In this document: in pieces, positions 35,579 to 43,467 of the stretch
How the letters are laid out: every line of letters begins with the position of its first letter
Position numbering within the stretch: position 1 is the first letter of the stretch
Assembly (NCBI GenBank): GCA_937990735.1
Contig: CALKQT010000047.1
Span: forward strand, 1 to 63,716
Source of the DNA: an uncultured Campylobacter sp.
GTDB taxonomy: Bacteria; Campylobacterota; Campylobacteria; Campylobacterales; Campylobacteraceae
Direction of reading: 5' to 3'
DNA: 63,716 nt
Position numbers and translations under genes: made by a program
The notes under the pieces: generated by a model
Database searches by the model: none
Told to the model about the DNA's origin: nothing
The model's input: only the letters and a program-made list of their open reading frames with translations

Positions 35579-36169
35579 TTAAATTTTTCTATAAGGCGCC
35601 TGTCCTACTTCGTAGAAATTGTTGCCCTCGCTATCGATCGCTACGATAGCGGGGAAATCCTCGACGGTAAGCCTCGCGACCGCCTCGGGGCCGAGCTCCG
35701 GATAGGCTAGCACTTCATATTTTTTGATGCTTTGGCTGATTAGCGCGCCCGCACCGCCGATAGCGACCATATAGACGCAGCCTGATTTTTTCATCGCCTC
35801 GACGACGGCGTCGCTGCGGTAGCCCTTGCCGATCATGCCGTTGATGCCTACTTCGTTTATCATCGTCGGAGTGTATTTGTCCATTCGTCCGCTAGTTGTA
35901 GGTCCTGCAGCACCGATTGCCTGACCCGGTTTGGCGGGGGTCGGCCCCAGATAATATATCGTCTCGCCAGCCAAGCTTACGGGTAGCTTCTCGCCGCGAG
36001 CGAGGGTTTCGGTTAGAGCCTTGTGCGCGGCGTCGCGAGCTGCGATGATGGTGCCGCTGATTAGGACGTTATCGCCCGCCTTTAGGCTTTTTACTACGCT
36101 TTTATCAAAAGGTGCGGTAATTCTTTTAACTTCTGACATGATTTCCTCCTTATAGTTCAGCATCGGCAT
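35579..36169 (-). CDS. fumB: Class I fumarate hydratase, beta subunit
   Basis: A 196-residue subunit matching the C-terminal half of class I (4Fe-4S) fumarases and TtdB. Motifs are ISGTIIAARDAAHKAL, GPTTSGRMDKYTP and GGAGALISQSIKKYEVLAYP-like sequence with EAVARLTVEDFPAIVAID. With the alpha subunit, encoded upstream with a 20-base overlap, it interconverts fumarate and malate in the TCA cycle. L(+)-tartrate dehydratase is related and cannot be excluded on sequence alone, but Campylobacter relatives use this pair as fumarase. The symbol marks the subunit and is not E. coli FumB. Confidence 0.85.
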   Translation of the reverse strand: MPMLNYKEEIMSEVKRITAPFDKSVVKSLKAGDNVLISGTIIAARDAAHKALTETLARGEKLPVSLAGETIYYLGPTPAKPGQAIGAAGPTTSGRMDKYTPTMINEVGINGMIGKGYRSDAVVEAMKKSGCVYMVAIGGAGALISQSIKKYEVLAYPELGPEAVARLTVEDFPAIVAIDSEGNNFYEVGQAPYRKI

Positions 36170-36995
36170 GGCGAGCCGCGTGGCAATTGATATTAACGGC
36201 GACCGGAAGCCCCGCTATGTGGGTCGGATACCACTCTACATTTACTTTAACGGCAGTATTTATGCCGCCCAAACCCTGCGGACCGACGCCCGTAGCGCGC
36301 GCCATCTCCAGTAGTTCATCCTCTAGCTTGGCGTAGCGCTCGTCGGGATTTCTGCTGTCGATCGAGCGAACCGCGGCTTGTTTGGCTAAAAGCGCCGCCT
36401 TATCCATCGTGCCGCCGATACCGACGCCTACGACCATAGGAGGACAAGCATTAGGACCAGCGTATTTGACCGCCTCTAAAAATACTTTTTTTACCCCCTC
36501 GATTCCGTCTGCAGGAACGAGCATTTTTAGCACCGATTTGTTTTCGCTGCCAAAGCCCTTTGGGGCTACTTTTATCTTAAACTTGTCGCCGGGGATGATG
36601 CGGATATTGATGACCGCAGGGGTATTGTTTGTGGTGTTTTTACGCTCAAAAAGCGGCTCTGCGACCACGGATTTACGCAGATAGCCGCCTACGTAGCCGT
36701 CCGCAACGCCTGCGTTGATAGCATCCTCCAGATATCCGTCCTCGATATGCACGTCCTGACCGAGTTCGACAAAAACCACCGTCATACCGGTATCTTGGCA
36801 GATCGGCGCGACCTCTTTCGCCGCCAAATCGGCATTTTGCAAGAGCTTGCCTAAGATATCTTTGCCGATAGGCGAAGTCTCGTTCTCGCGCGCCTTCTCA
36901 AATGCCGCGCGCATATCTGGCGTGACGTGATAACAGGCTTTTTTGCAAAGCTCGCTGACTACTTTTGTAATCTCAGCTGCTTGGATCGTTTTCAT
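36150..36995 (-). CDS. fumA: Class I fumarate hydratase, alpha subunit
   Basis: A 281-residue subunit that carries the labile 4Fe-4S cluster. Cluster cysteines are expected in ICQDTGMTVVFVELG, NACPPMVVGVGIGGT and VNINCHAARHADAEL. VGPQGLGGINTAVKV is the conserved late motif. It overlaps the beta subunit gene. Oxygen sensitivity of this class fits a microaerobic or anaerobic oral organism. Divergent from haoCA, with promoter elements for both in the 200-base interval. Confidence 0.88.
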   Translation of the reverse strand: MKTIQAAEITKVVSELCKKACYHVTPDMRAAFEKARENETSPIGKDILGKLLQNADLAAKEVAPICQDTGMTVVFVELGQDVHIEDGYLEDAINAGVADGYVGGYLRKSVVAEPLFERKNTTNNTPAVINIRIIPGDKFKIKVAPKGFGSENKSVLKMLVPADGIEGVKKVFLEAVKYAGPNACPPMVVGVGIGGTMDKAALLAKQAAVRSIDSRNPDERYAKLEDELLEMARATGVGPQGLGGINTAVKVNVEWYPTHIAGLPVAVNINCHAARHADAEL

Positions 36996-37024
36996 GATCT
37001 CTCCTTGTATTGAAATTTTAATGG

Positions 37025-37030
37025 ATTATA
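37025..37030 (-). promoter_or_regulatory. Putative -10 of the fumarase operon
   Basis: TATAAT on the minus strand (GGAATATAATCC), 30 bases before the fumA start, with AAGGAG near the start codon. Confidence 0.5.
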
Positions 37031-37120
37031 TTCCGTTAAACTAAAAACTTAGTTTAAAATTTTATCTTCATTTAATAAATTTTAACAAAAGGCTAGAAAA
37101 TAAGCGGTTTTTAATCTTTT

Positions 37121-37126
37121 TATAAT
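37121..37126 (+). promoter_or_regulatory. Putative -10 of haoCA
   Basis: TATAAT in TTTTTATAATAAAAT, about 70 bases before the haoC ATG. An imperfect TTGA-N5-TCAA lies just downstream and is discussed under rejected items. Confidence 0.45.
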
Positions 37127-37195
37127 AAAATACCATTTTTTGAAATTATCAAATACTAAAAATTTTGCGAAGAAATTTTAAAATCAAGGAAACCT

Positions 37196-37753
37196 ATGAA
37201 AAAGAAAACTCTTGTGCTGCTCGTGGGCGCTTGTGTGCTTATAGGAATGATACTTTCTCTTGGGATTGCGGAGATGGTTCACCTTACGGGCACCGATAAA
37301 TTCTGCGTATCCTGTCATACGATGCAGCCGATGGCAAACGCATTTCACAACGATGTTCACGGCGGCAATAACCCGCAAGGCTTCAAAGCTGATTGCGTCG
37401 CCTGTCACGTTTCTCATGAAAATACCTTTATGTATCTTTGGACTAAAGCTCTAACCTCCGCAAATGATGTCTACAAAACGGTCTTTACCGATGCCGATAA
37501 GATCGACTGGCAAGAAAAACGCAAGGAGCGAAATCATTTCGTTTATGAAAGCGGCTGTCTAAGCTGCCATCGAAATTTAAAAGAGCAGAATAACCAAGTA
37601 AATAAAGCCTGGCTCGCGCATAGGGATTATTTCGCAGGCACTACCGGCAAAACCTGCGTGCAGTGCCACGAAAACGTCGGCCACAAAAATATGGGTATAG
37701 AGATCACCAAATATTGGGATAAATACAATCGAGAAAATAACAAAACCAAGTAA
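37196..37753 (+). CDS. haoC: Tetraheme quinol dehydrogenase, NapC/NrfH family
   Basis: A 185-residue membrane-anchored cytochrome with one N-terminal helix (about 6-27) and four CxxCH haem sites: CVSCH, CVACH, CLSCH and CVQCH. It follows the NrfH/NirT pattern (FCVSCHTMQPMANAFHNDVHGG) and would take electrons from menaquinol. It is ten bases upstream of an octaheme HAO-type cytochrome rather than a pentaheme NrfA, so it matches HaoC of epsilonproteobacterial haoCA operons. Ribosome-binding site AAGGAAA. Confidence 0.9.
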   Translation: MKKKTLVLLVGACVLIGMILSLGIAEMVHLTGTDKFCVSCHTMQPMANAFHNDVHGGNNPQGFKADCVACHVSHENTFMYLWTKALTSANDVYKTVFTDADKIDWQEKRKERNHFVYESGCLSCHRNLKEQNNQVNKAWLAHRDYFAGTTGKTCVQCHENVGHKNMGIEITKYWDKYNRENNKTK

Positions 37754-37763
37754 AGGAGAAGCA

Positions 37764-39164
37764 ATGCTAAAAAAAGTCGCTATTTTAATAGCCTGTATCG
37801 CATCGTTTGCATTCGCAGAAATGCCCGCGCAACATGCGAATATGTCCGCGTCGGACGCGAACGTAAGCAATTCCGTAAACGTTAGTCTTACGAAGAATTT
37901 AAAGGTAAATAGGCAGCTTACGCCGCTAGCTAGACGCTGCGTCGAGTGCCATGCCGAAAAAACTCCGGGCGTCGTTGCGGATTGGAAGATGAGCCGCCAC
38001 GCTCACGTAGGCGTTAGCTGTACCGACTGCCACTCGCAGCCAGCAGATAGCCCTATGGCAGCTAAAGAGCCGCATCCGAAAGACACAGACAATCATATTT
38101 CGGTGCTAGTTAGCCCAAAAACTTGTGCCAAATGCCACAGCAACGAGGTTAAAGAGTTTGAAAACAGCGGTCACGCAAGAGGCGCTATGCAAATGCAAGC
38201 CAACAAAGGAATGGTTGATCTAATGTATCACTACGAAGGACGTGATATCCCTGATCTTAAACATGCACCTGATATTACCGGCTGCTCTCAATGCCACGGT
38301 AGCGTCGTTAAAATGGATGAGCATAACAAGCCTACCAAAGAGACCTGGCCCGTTTACGGCATCGGTACGGTTTATCCGGACGGTAGCGTAGGCGGATGCA
38401 AATCATGCCATTCTGGTCATAAATTTTCGATTGCTGAAGCTCGTAAGCCTGCTGCTTGCGCATCTTGCCACTTAGGACCTGATCATCCGGATATTGAAAT
38501 TTACAATAACTCAATGCACGGACACGTATTTAACGCTGAAGGCAATGAGTGGAAATTCGATAGCGCTCCTGGTACTTGGGCGGTTCCTGATTACCGCGCC
38601 CCTACATGCGCGACCTGCCATATGAGCGGCGGTGTTGGCGATTTAAACTCCACTCACAACGTATCTCAACGCTTGAAGTGGAATTTGTGGCAGCCTAAGA
38701 GCAATCTACGCACCGGCGGTAATGAGACTGCGGTAAGCGAGTTTTTAAATACCGGCAAACTAAACGTTGGTAATCCTTTGGCGGGTAACCTAAACGGTCC
38801 TGAGGCAGCGCGTACCGAGATGAAGCAAGTCTGCAAAGAGTGCCACGCAAGCACCCACACGAATAATTTCTTTGAGGTGGGCGATAAGCAGGTACTTCTA
38901 TATAACGTTTACAACGACGAAGCGACTAAGATGCTAAAAGAGCTTAAGGAAAAGAAACTTCTAAAAGACGATCCTTGGGCGGATGCGTTCCAGCGAATCT
39001 ACTATGTTTCATGGCACCACGAGGGTCGCAGAATGCGCCAAGGTGCGCTAATGGGCGGACCTGATTATTCGCATTGGCACGGCGTATTCGAGGTCAAAAA
39101 TGACATCAGAGAGATGCGCGAAATTTACGAGCGCCGCATCAAAACCGGCAAGATCGAGGAATAA
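37764..39164 (+). CDS. haoA: Octaheme hydroxylamine oxidoreductase-type cytochrome (epsilonproteobacterial Hao)
   Basis: A 466-residue periplasmic protein with a signal peptide (about 1-18, ending AFAEM) and eight CxxCH motifs: CVECH, CTDCH, CAKCH, CSQCH, CKSCH, CASCH, CATCH and CKECH. RMRQGALMGGPDYSHWHGVFEV near the end is a family-conserved segment. Work on Campylobacter relatives indicates that this group lacks the tyrosine crosslink of nitrifier HAO and acts as a reductase of nitrite or hydroxylamine, fed by HaoC; I give that as recalled knowledge. The AAAGGAGAAGC site precedes the start, and a strong terminator follows, so haoCA is a two-gene operon. Hcp at 12 kb would deal with the same reactive nitrogen compounds in the cytoplasm. 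Confidence 0.88.
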   Translation: MLKKVAILIACIASFAFAEMPAQHANMSASDANVSNSVNVSLTKNLKVNRQLTPLARRCVECHAEKTPGVVADWKMSRHAHVGVSCTDCHSQPADSPMAAKEPHPKDTDNHISVLVSPKTCAKCHSNEVKEFENSGHARGAMQMQANKGMVDLMYHYEGRDIPDLKHAPDITGCSQCHGSVVKMDEHNKPTKETWPVYGIGTVYPDGSVGGCKSCHSGHKFSIAEARKPAACASCHLGPDHPDIEIYNNSMHGHVFNAEGNEWKFDSAPGTWAVPDYRAPTCATCHMSGGVGDLNSTHNVSQRLKWNLWQPKSNLRTGGNETAVSEFLNTGKLNVGNPLAGNLNGPEAARTEMKQVCKECHASTHTNNFFEVGDKQVLLYNVYNDEATKMLKELKEKKLLKDDPWADAFQRIYYVSWHHEGRRMRQGALMGGPDYSHWHGVFEVKNDIREMREIYERRIKTGKIEE

Positions 39165-39213
39165 TCCTTCTTAGTCTGCTAAATTCTGCCAGACCAAACA
39201 GATCAAGCTTGTA

Positions 39214-39245
39214 AGCCCCTGCACTTCGCAGGGGCTTTTTTGTTT
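39214..39245 (+). terminator. Intrinsic terminator of haoCA
   Basis: AGCCCCTGC (39214-39222) pairs with GCAGGGGCT (39228-39236) around ACTTC and is followed by TTTTTTGTTT. Confidence 0.9.
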
Positions 39246-39410
39246 GGATAAAATTTTGGAATTTTATTTCGTAATCCGCAAAGCCCATCGAAAATCGCCC
39301 CTAAAATCCACTACAAAATCACTATCTAATTATTTAAGATTATTGAGAATTTATGACGGAAGTAGCTGATAAATTAGAGTAAATTTATCTCTTTGCAATC
39401 CAAAATTGGC

Positions 39411-39416
39411 TACAAT
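39411..39416 (+). promoter_or_regulatory. Putative -10 for the 39443 gene
   Basis: TACAAT in TTGGCTACAATCGCG, 26 bases before the ATG, with AAAAGGAA as ribosome-binding site. Confidence 0.4.
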
Positions 39417-39442
39417 CGCGCATATCATTTAAAAGGAATTTT

Positions 39443-39859
39443 ATGGACAAGCAAACGGCATTAGACTTTTTGAGACTTCATCAGCCGATGCCTGCGCAGC
39501 TTTCGGATCAGCTCGCGGCAGAGTTTCGCGCGGTACGGGAGTTTTTGCGTGATAATCCCTGCGACGAGGCGCTTGAGCCGCTTTTGCGCTCGCTAAATGA
39601 GGGTGATGGCGCAGGTGAATATCCGCTCGTGGACGAGGTGCTAGGTGCGGCGGGCGATACTGCTGCGGTAGCTGCGATTAGAGCGGTCTTGGAGGATCCG
39701 AGTACGGGCAGCGGAGCGCGATTTTGGGCGACGCTTTTTAGCGTGAGCTTCGTTCGTAAGGAGCTCATCGCAAGCCTGGAGACATCGCTTAAATACGCAA
39801 ACGATGATTTGATCGAGCTTACGAAGGAGCAGATCGAAATGTTTAAGCAGCTGGTGTAA
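39443..39859 (+). CDS. Hypothetical protein, 138 residues
   Basis: I do not recognise the family. It is a soluble, acidic, probably all-helical protein (MDKQTALDFLRLHQPMPAQL at the start, LIELTKEQIEMFKQLV at the end) with no signal peptide or membrane segment. The DPSTGSGARFWATLFSVSF segment separates two helical halves, reminiscent of HEAT-type repeats such as those in immunity-like or scaffold proteins. Promoter and ribosome-binding site are good, so it is very likely a real, single-gene unit. Confidence 0.7.
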   Translation: MDKQTALDFLRLHQPMPAQLSDQLAAEFRAVREFLRDNPCDEALEPLLRSLNEGDGAGEYPLVDEVLGAAGDTAAVAAIRAVLEDPSTGSGARFWATLFSVSFVRKELIASLETSLKYANDDLIELTKEQIEMFKQLV

Positions 39860-41105
39860 AGCTAGCTGCGTAACTTATAGTTGCGCCTTGCTCACCAGAT
39901 TGCGCCGCTACAAAGCAAATCTAAATTTATAAAAATCGGCTTAATTGAAGGCTGCTTTTAAATTTTAAAATTTTGCAGTCGCTTAAAATTTTTTAGAGGC
40001 TACGATTACGAAAGAGGCGCACTTTATTTTCTATGGGCTGTGGCAGGCGCCCTGTGCGAGGGTTGCTATCGGCAAAGATATAGCGTCGCCGCTAAGTGCG
40101 AGCGGCGCAGGCACCGAGAGATATCTACCTAGGAAGGGTAGAAATTTCACGGCGTCGTTTGAAGTAAAATTTTAAATCTGCGGGCTTGTGATAGAATTTA
40201 AGTCGTAATAATGAAGCATAATTTAATATCGCTACGAGCTCACCGCTGAAATTTTAAGATTACGTCGCGCAGTGACGAGATTTTGCTCGGTGCAATCCGT
40301 ACGAAATTTTAAGCCGTAAAGATAAGGCGGAATTTTTAATACGTGGCTTTTGAGACGAAATTTTAAGTAATGAGTTTGAGGGGGAATTCTAAAGCGCGAG
40401 TTAGACTATAAACTCGCACCGTCGGTAGAGGATGCCACGCCTTTTTGCGGGCTGAGAACTTCGACCGCGCAACAAAGAATTTCACGCTTTTAGCATTGCA
40501 GCTACGAACCTCGGCTACGCAGCGAGTAAAACTGTGCTGCGGTTATACGACTAATGATACTGCGCCGTTTTGCAAGCGATCTTGTAGCGAGATTAGGCTA
40601 TGGGTTTTGGTGCACGGTATAGAAATTTGTATGGTGCGATCCGCGTGGGATTATACGGCGCAGATTTTGCGTCCTCATCTGCACTGCCAAAAAAATTCTA
40701 TTGAGCGGAGTTGTGATCTAGAAATTTTGCAACGGCACAAAATTGCCTAACGCGGATTTTGAGCTTGCGCGAAATTTTGCACCGGCTAGCATTCAAGAAG
40801 CGTAAAATTTTAAATTGCATGCCGCTTTAAAATTTTAAACTTATAAAATTTGAGCCGCGCTTACTTTTAAATCCTAATTGCGCGCCATGTTTGGTGATGA
40901 ATTTTAAAATTTCATCGCGCCAAGAGCAGCTCGATTGATTGGTGGGCGTAGCTAAAAACAAGATAGATAAAATGCATCAGCGCGTGAAGCGGGTCTAAAT
41001 TTAAACTACTGGCGAAATTTTAAAGCGCGGTCCAGACCGCTTGCGGGCCTCGATCTTGGCTTTAAAATAGTTAAATTTAGCGCTAGTGTCTGCAAGACGC
41101 TTCGG
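39860..41105. other. 1.2 kb filler with a gene-end remnant
   Basis: No intact gene. A receptor-like C-terminal remnant is listed at 39987-40175. A plus-strand open frame at 40445-40750 has no family features or ribosome-binding site. The rest is AAATTTTAA-rich filler. Confidence 0.55.
39987..40175 (+). pseudogene. Remnant resembling the C-terminus of a TonB-dependent receptor
   Basis: A 62-codon frame with no start codon ends at TAA 40173-40175. It reads EAHFIFYGLWQAPCARVA and ends ERYLPRKGRNFTASFEVKF. The ending Y-x-P-x-x-GRNF followed by alternating hydrophobic residues and a terminal Phe is the usual last strand of TonB-dependent outer-membrane receptors. The rest of the gene is missing. 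Confidence 0.4.
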
Positions 41106-41324
41106 CTACCTAGCTTTTATGCTGCCGAAGCAAAGCCCGTTTTTGTCGCACTGCATATTTTCTATCTGCGGGTCCTCGCTTTCGCCGCAAATTTGAATCA
41201 TTTGATGCGACGCCTCGTCCATTTTGGGCTCGCTGCAATGCGAAACGCCTGGCTTTGGCTGCTGTGGAGCGGAGCAGCCGCATACAAACAGCGCTGCGCA
41301 GGCGAATAAGAGGGTGTTTTTCAT
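41106..41324 (-). CDS. Small lipoprotein with cysteines
   Basis: A 72-residue exported lipoprotein: signal MKNTLLFACAALFVCGC with lipobox VCGC, so the mature chain starts at a lipidated cysteine near residue 17. The mature part contains four more cysteines (HCSEPKMD, QICGES, MQCDKNGLCFGS), which could form two disulfides. AAAAGGA precedes the ATG. No family recognised. It lies in the same direction as the Sel1-repeat gene downstream-to-upstream of it but about 180 bases away. Confidence 0.65.
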   Translation of the reverse strand: MKNTLLFACAALFVCGCSAPQQPKPGVSHCSEPKMDEASHQMIQICGESEDPQIENMQCDKNGLCFGSIKAR

Positions 41325-41503
41325 TTTAAATCCTTTTAAAAAATTTCGTAATTTTATCTTTGTAAAACTGAAATTTTACGGAATTTAAAGCATTTCGGAT
41401 AATTTAACGCGCCCTTGCGACGAGTATGGCGGCGAGCGTAGCGATGAAATTTTAAAATTTCATCGCGCTAATTCATATTCTTGCGTAAATTTTTAAAATC
41501 ACC

Positions 41504-42400
41504 TCAGCGGGCGGCTTTTTCGCAAGATTTTTGCAGTATCTTGTTAGAATCGACACTTATGATTTTTTTGCCCAATTTACACGCCTTGTCGTAGTATCTC
41601 ATCGCCGCTCTTTGATCGTCGCTCTCTATATTAGAGGCGTATATCGCGCAAGATACCCAGTTCCCCTCAGAATCGCAAGATATTCTATACTCTTCGGCGA
41701 TTTTCGCTTTAATTACGTCCTGCACAGCTCTTAAATTTTGTGCTTCAAGCTCAGCAGGTCTGCTGCAAAATTGCTTTATCCCATCGTTAAATGCGGGGTT
41801 ATTTTGCAATGCGGGATCCGAGATATTTTTGCCAAGCTCGCAGGCCTTTTTATAGTATTTCGCCGCTTCATTATTATCCTTTCCCTCCATAAACACGGCA
41901 AATAACCCGCAAGCGAGTATATCGCCCCTGCTATCGCAATCTTTCTTGTGTTGCGCGGACGCCTTTGCTAAATTCGCGTTATCGCCGTCCATAACAGCCG
42001 CCAAAGTGCAGCTTTCTTTATCACCCATATCGCATGCCTTTTTAAAGAACTCGAGAGCTTTTTTATCATCTTTTATTACCTCTTTTCCTTCAAAATAAAA
42101 CCCTCCTAATCCAAAGCAGCCACGAGCATGGCCGCCGTCGCACGCTTTTTTATAAAATTTAAAGGCTTTTGCCAAATCTTGCTTTACACCGAGATCGCCT
42201 AATACAGGGATATTTTCATATATCATACCGAGAGTAGCGCAGGCTTCCTCATACTTCACGGTTCCATTTTCATTCGTGAAATCTTTACCGCTTTCGCAGA
42301 CCTTTACCAATGTATTTATTTGCTCATCCGTAAGCTCTTTTACCTCTTCGGCAAACATAAAATAGCTTAAAAAAGCCAAAGCTAAAATGATTTTTTTCAT
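41504..42400 (-). CDS. Sel1-repeat (Hcp-like, cysteine-rich) exported protein
   Basis: A 298-residue periplasmic or secreted protein. After a signal peptide (1-17, ending FAEE) come Sel1-like helical repeats with the spaced cysteine pairs of Helicobacter cysteine-rich proteins, as in FYKKACDGGHARGCFGLGG and FFKKACDMGDKESC. Each repeat's two cysteines are expected to form a disulfide, a likely job for the Dsb system. Function unknown; relatives bind partner proteins or peptidoglycan fragments. A second member of the family lies at 52308 inside the mcc locus. Confidence 0.82.
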   Translation of the reverse strand: MKKIILALAFLSYFMFAEEVKELTDEQINTLVKVCESGKDFTNENGTVKYEEACATLGMIYENIPVLGDLGVKQDLAKAFKFYKKACDGGHARGCFGLGGFYFEGKEVIKDDKKALEFFKKACDMGDKESCTLAAVMDGDNANLAKASAQHKKDCDSRGDILACGLFAVFMEGKDNNEAAKYYKKACELGKNISDPALQNNPAFNDGIKQFCSRPAELEAQNLRAVQDVIKAKIAEEYRISCDSEGNWVSCAIYASNIESDDQRAAMRYYDKACKLGKKIISVDSNKILQKSCEKAAR

Positions 42401-42777
42401 TTCTTCCTCCTTAAAATTTTTCGTATTATTTCACTTTTCGTTGTCAGATACTGTCATTTAATGGCATTAAAATTTTATTGTTTTCTTTGCTTTTAAAATT
42501 CCGCAGAAGTATGCCCCCCCTTAATAATCACTAAAATTTAAACAAAATATCACTTACCCGCAACTCTTTACGCTTCATTACCGCTCGCCGTAAATTTCAT
42601 TCAAAAGCGGGATTGAATTTCACGAAATTTCTAGGCGGGGGCGGTAGAAACGCAAGCGCAGAGGAGCAAATTTAAAACGCGAGCCATATTTAACGTTAGT
42701 TTAATGCTAAATTTATATAATCTAGGCGATTTTAAGAGATAATTAAGAATAAAATGCGCTAAATTTAGGGGCATGAG
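42401..42777. other. Intergenic region upstream of the mcc regulators
   Basis: Holds a run of eight C followed by TTAA near 42516 and a TATAAT at 42716-42721. No gene seen. Confidence 0.5.
42716..42721 (+). promoter_or_regulatory. Putative -10 of the mcc two-component genes
   Basis: TATAAT in ATTTATATAATCTAGG, 57 bases before the response-regulator ATG. Confidence 0.45.
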
Positions 42778-43467
42778 ATGCAAGATTACGAATTATTGGA
42801 TGTTTTGTCTAATAAAAGGGTTCTTTGCCTAGAGGACGAGCCCGGGATTTTAAAAAATATAACCGAATCGCTACAGCTGTTTTTCGGCGAAGTAGTGGGG
42901 GTTAAGGACGGGCTGGAGGCGCTCGATGAGGCGATGAGCGGTTCGTACGACGCGCTGGTTTTTGATATCGGCGTGCCGCATATGGACGGGCTAGAGGTCG
43001 TTAAAAAGATCCGAGCTGCCGGCATCAGCGTGCCGATCGTGATACTTTCGAGCCACACCGAGCAGGAGTATCTGTGGCGGGCGGTGGAGCTTAAGATCAC
43101 TAGGTATCTGCCTAAGCCCTACGACAAAAACGCCTTTATAAAGGCGTTGCAAGACGTCGCTGCGGAGCTGATAAATCATGCGCCGATATTTAGTATAAGC
43201 GGCGAGCTGAAGTATGATTTTGCCAAAAAGATCATCTACGTCAAAGACAGCGCCTGTCATCTTTCCAAAAGCGAGAGCAAGCTTTTGGAGTACTTCTTAG
43301 CGCGCAAAAATCAAACCGTAACCTACGAGCAGCTATTTAGCTATATGTGGGAGTTCGAGCAGCCCAGCAAGGAGGCAATCAAGGCGATCGTCAAAGAGCT
43401 ACGCCGCAAGATCGGCAAGGACGTGATCAAAAATTTATATGCGGTGGGGTATCTCTTTGAAGTATAA
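42778..43467 (+). CDS. mccR: OmpR-family response regulator (MccR-like)
   Basis: A 229-residue DNA-binding regulator. Receiver domain residues: acidic pair in CLEDEPG, phosphoacceptor D63 in VFDIGVPHMDG, Thr/Ser switch in VILSSHT and Lys in YLPKPYD. The C-terminal half is a winged helix (HLSKSESKLLEYFLARKN, later IVKELRRKIGKD, AVGYLFEV). It overlaps the kinase gene and sits directly before mccA, so it most likely controls sulfite respiration. A two-component pair of this kind belongs to the Wolinella mcc cluster as I recall it; the symbol rests on that. Confidence 0.85.
   Translation: MQDYELLDVLSNKRVLCLEDEPGILKNITESLQLFFGEVVGVKDGLEALDEAMSGSYDALVFDIGVPHMDGLEVVKKIRAAGISVPIVILSSHTEQEYLWRAVELKITRYLPKPYDKNAFIKALQDVAAELINHAPIFSISGELKYDFAKKIIYVKDSACHLSKSESKLLEYFLARKNQTVTYEQLFSYMWEFEQPSKEAIKAIVKELRRKIGKDVIKNLYAVGYLFEV

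Noticed and set aside
37137..37153. FNR-like TTGAAATTATCAA upstream of haoC
   Set aside because: The half-sites are one base too close (N5 instead of N6 between TTGA and TCAA) and the site lies downstream of the likely -10, so I do not call an operator.
40445..40750. 101-codon plus-strand open frame
   Set aside because: No ribosome-binding site, no domain, and located in repetitive filler.
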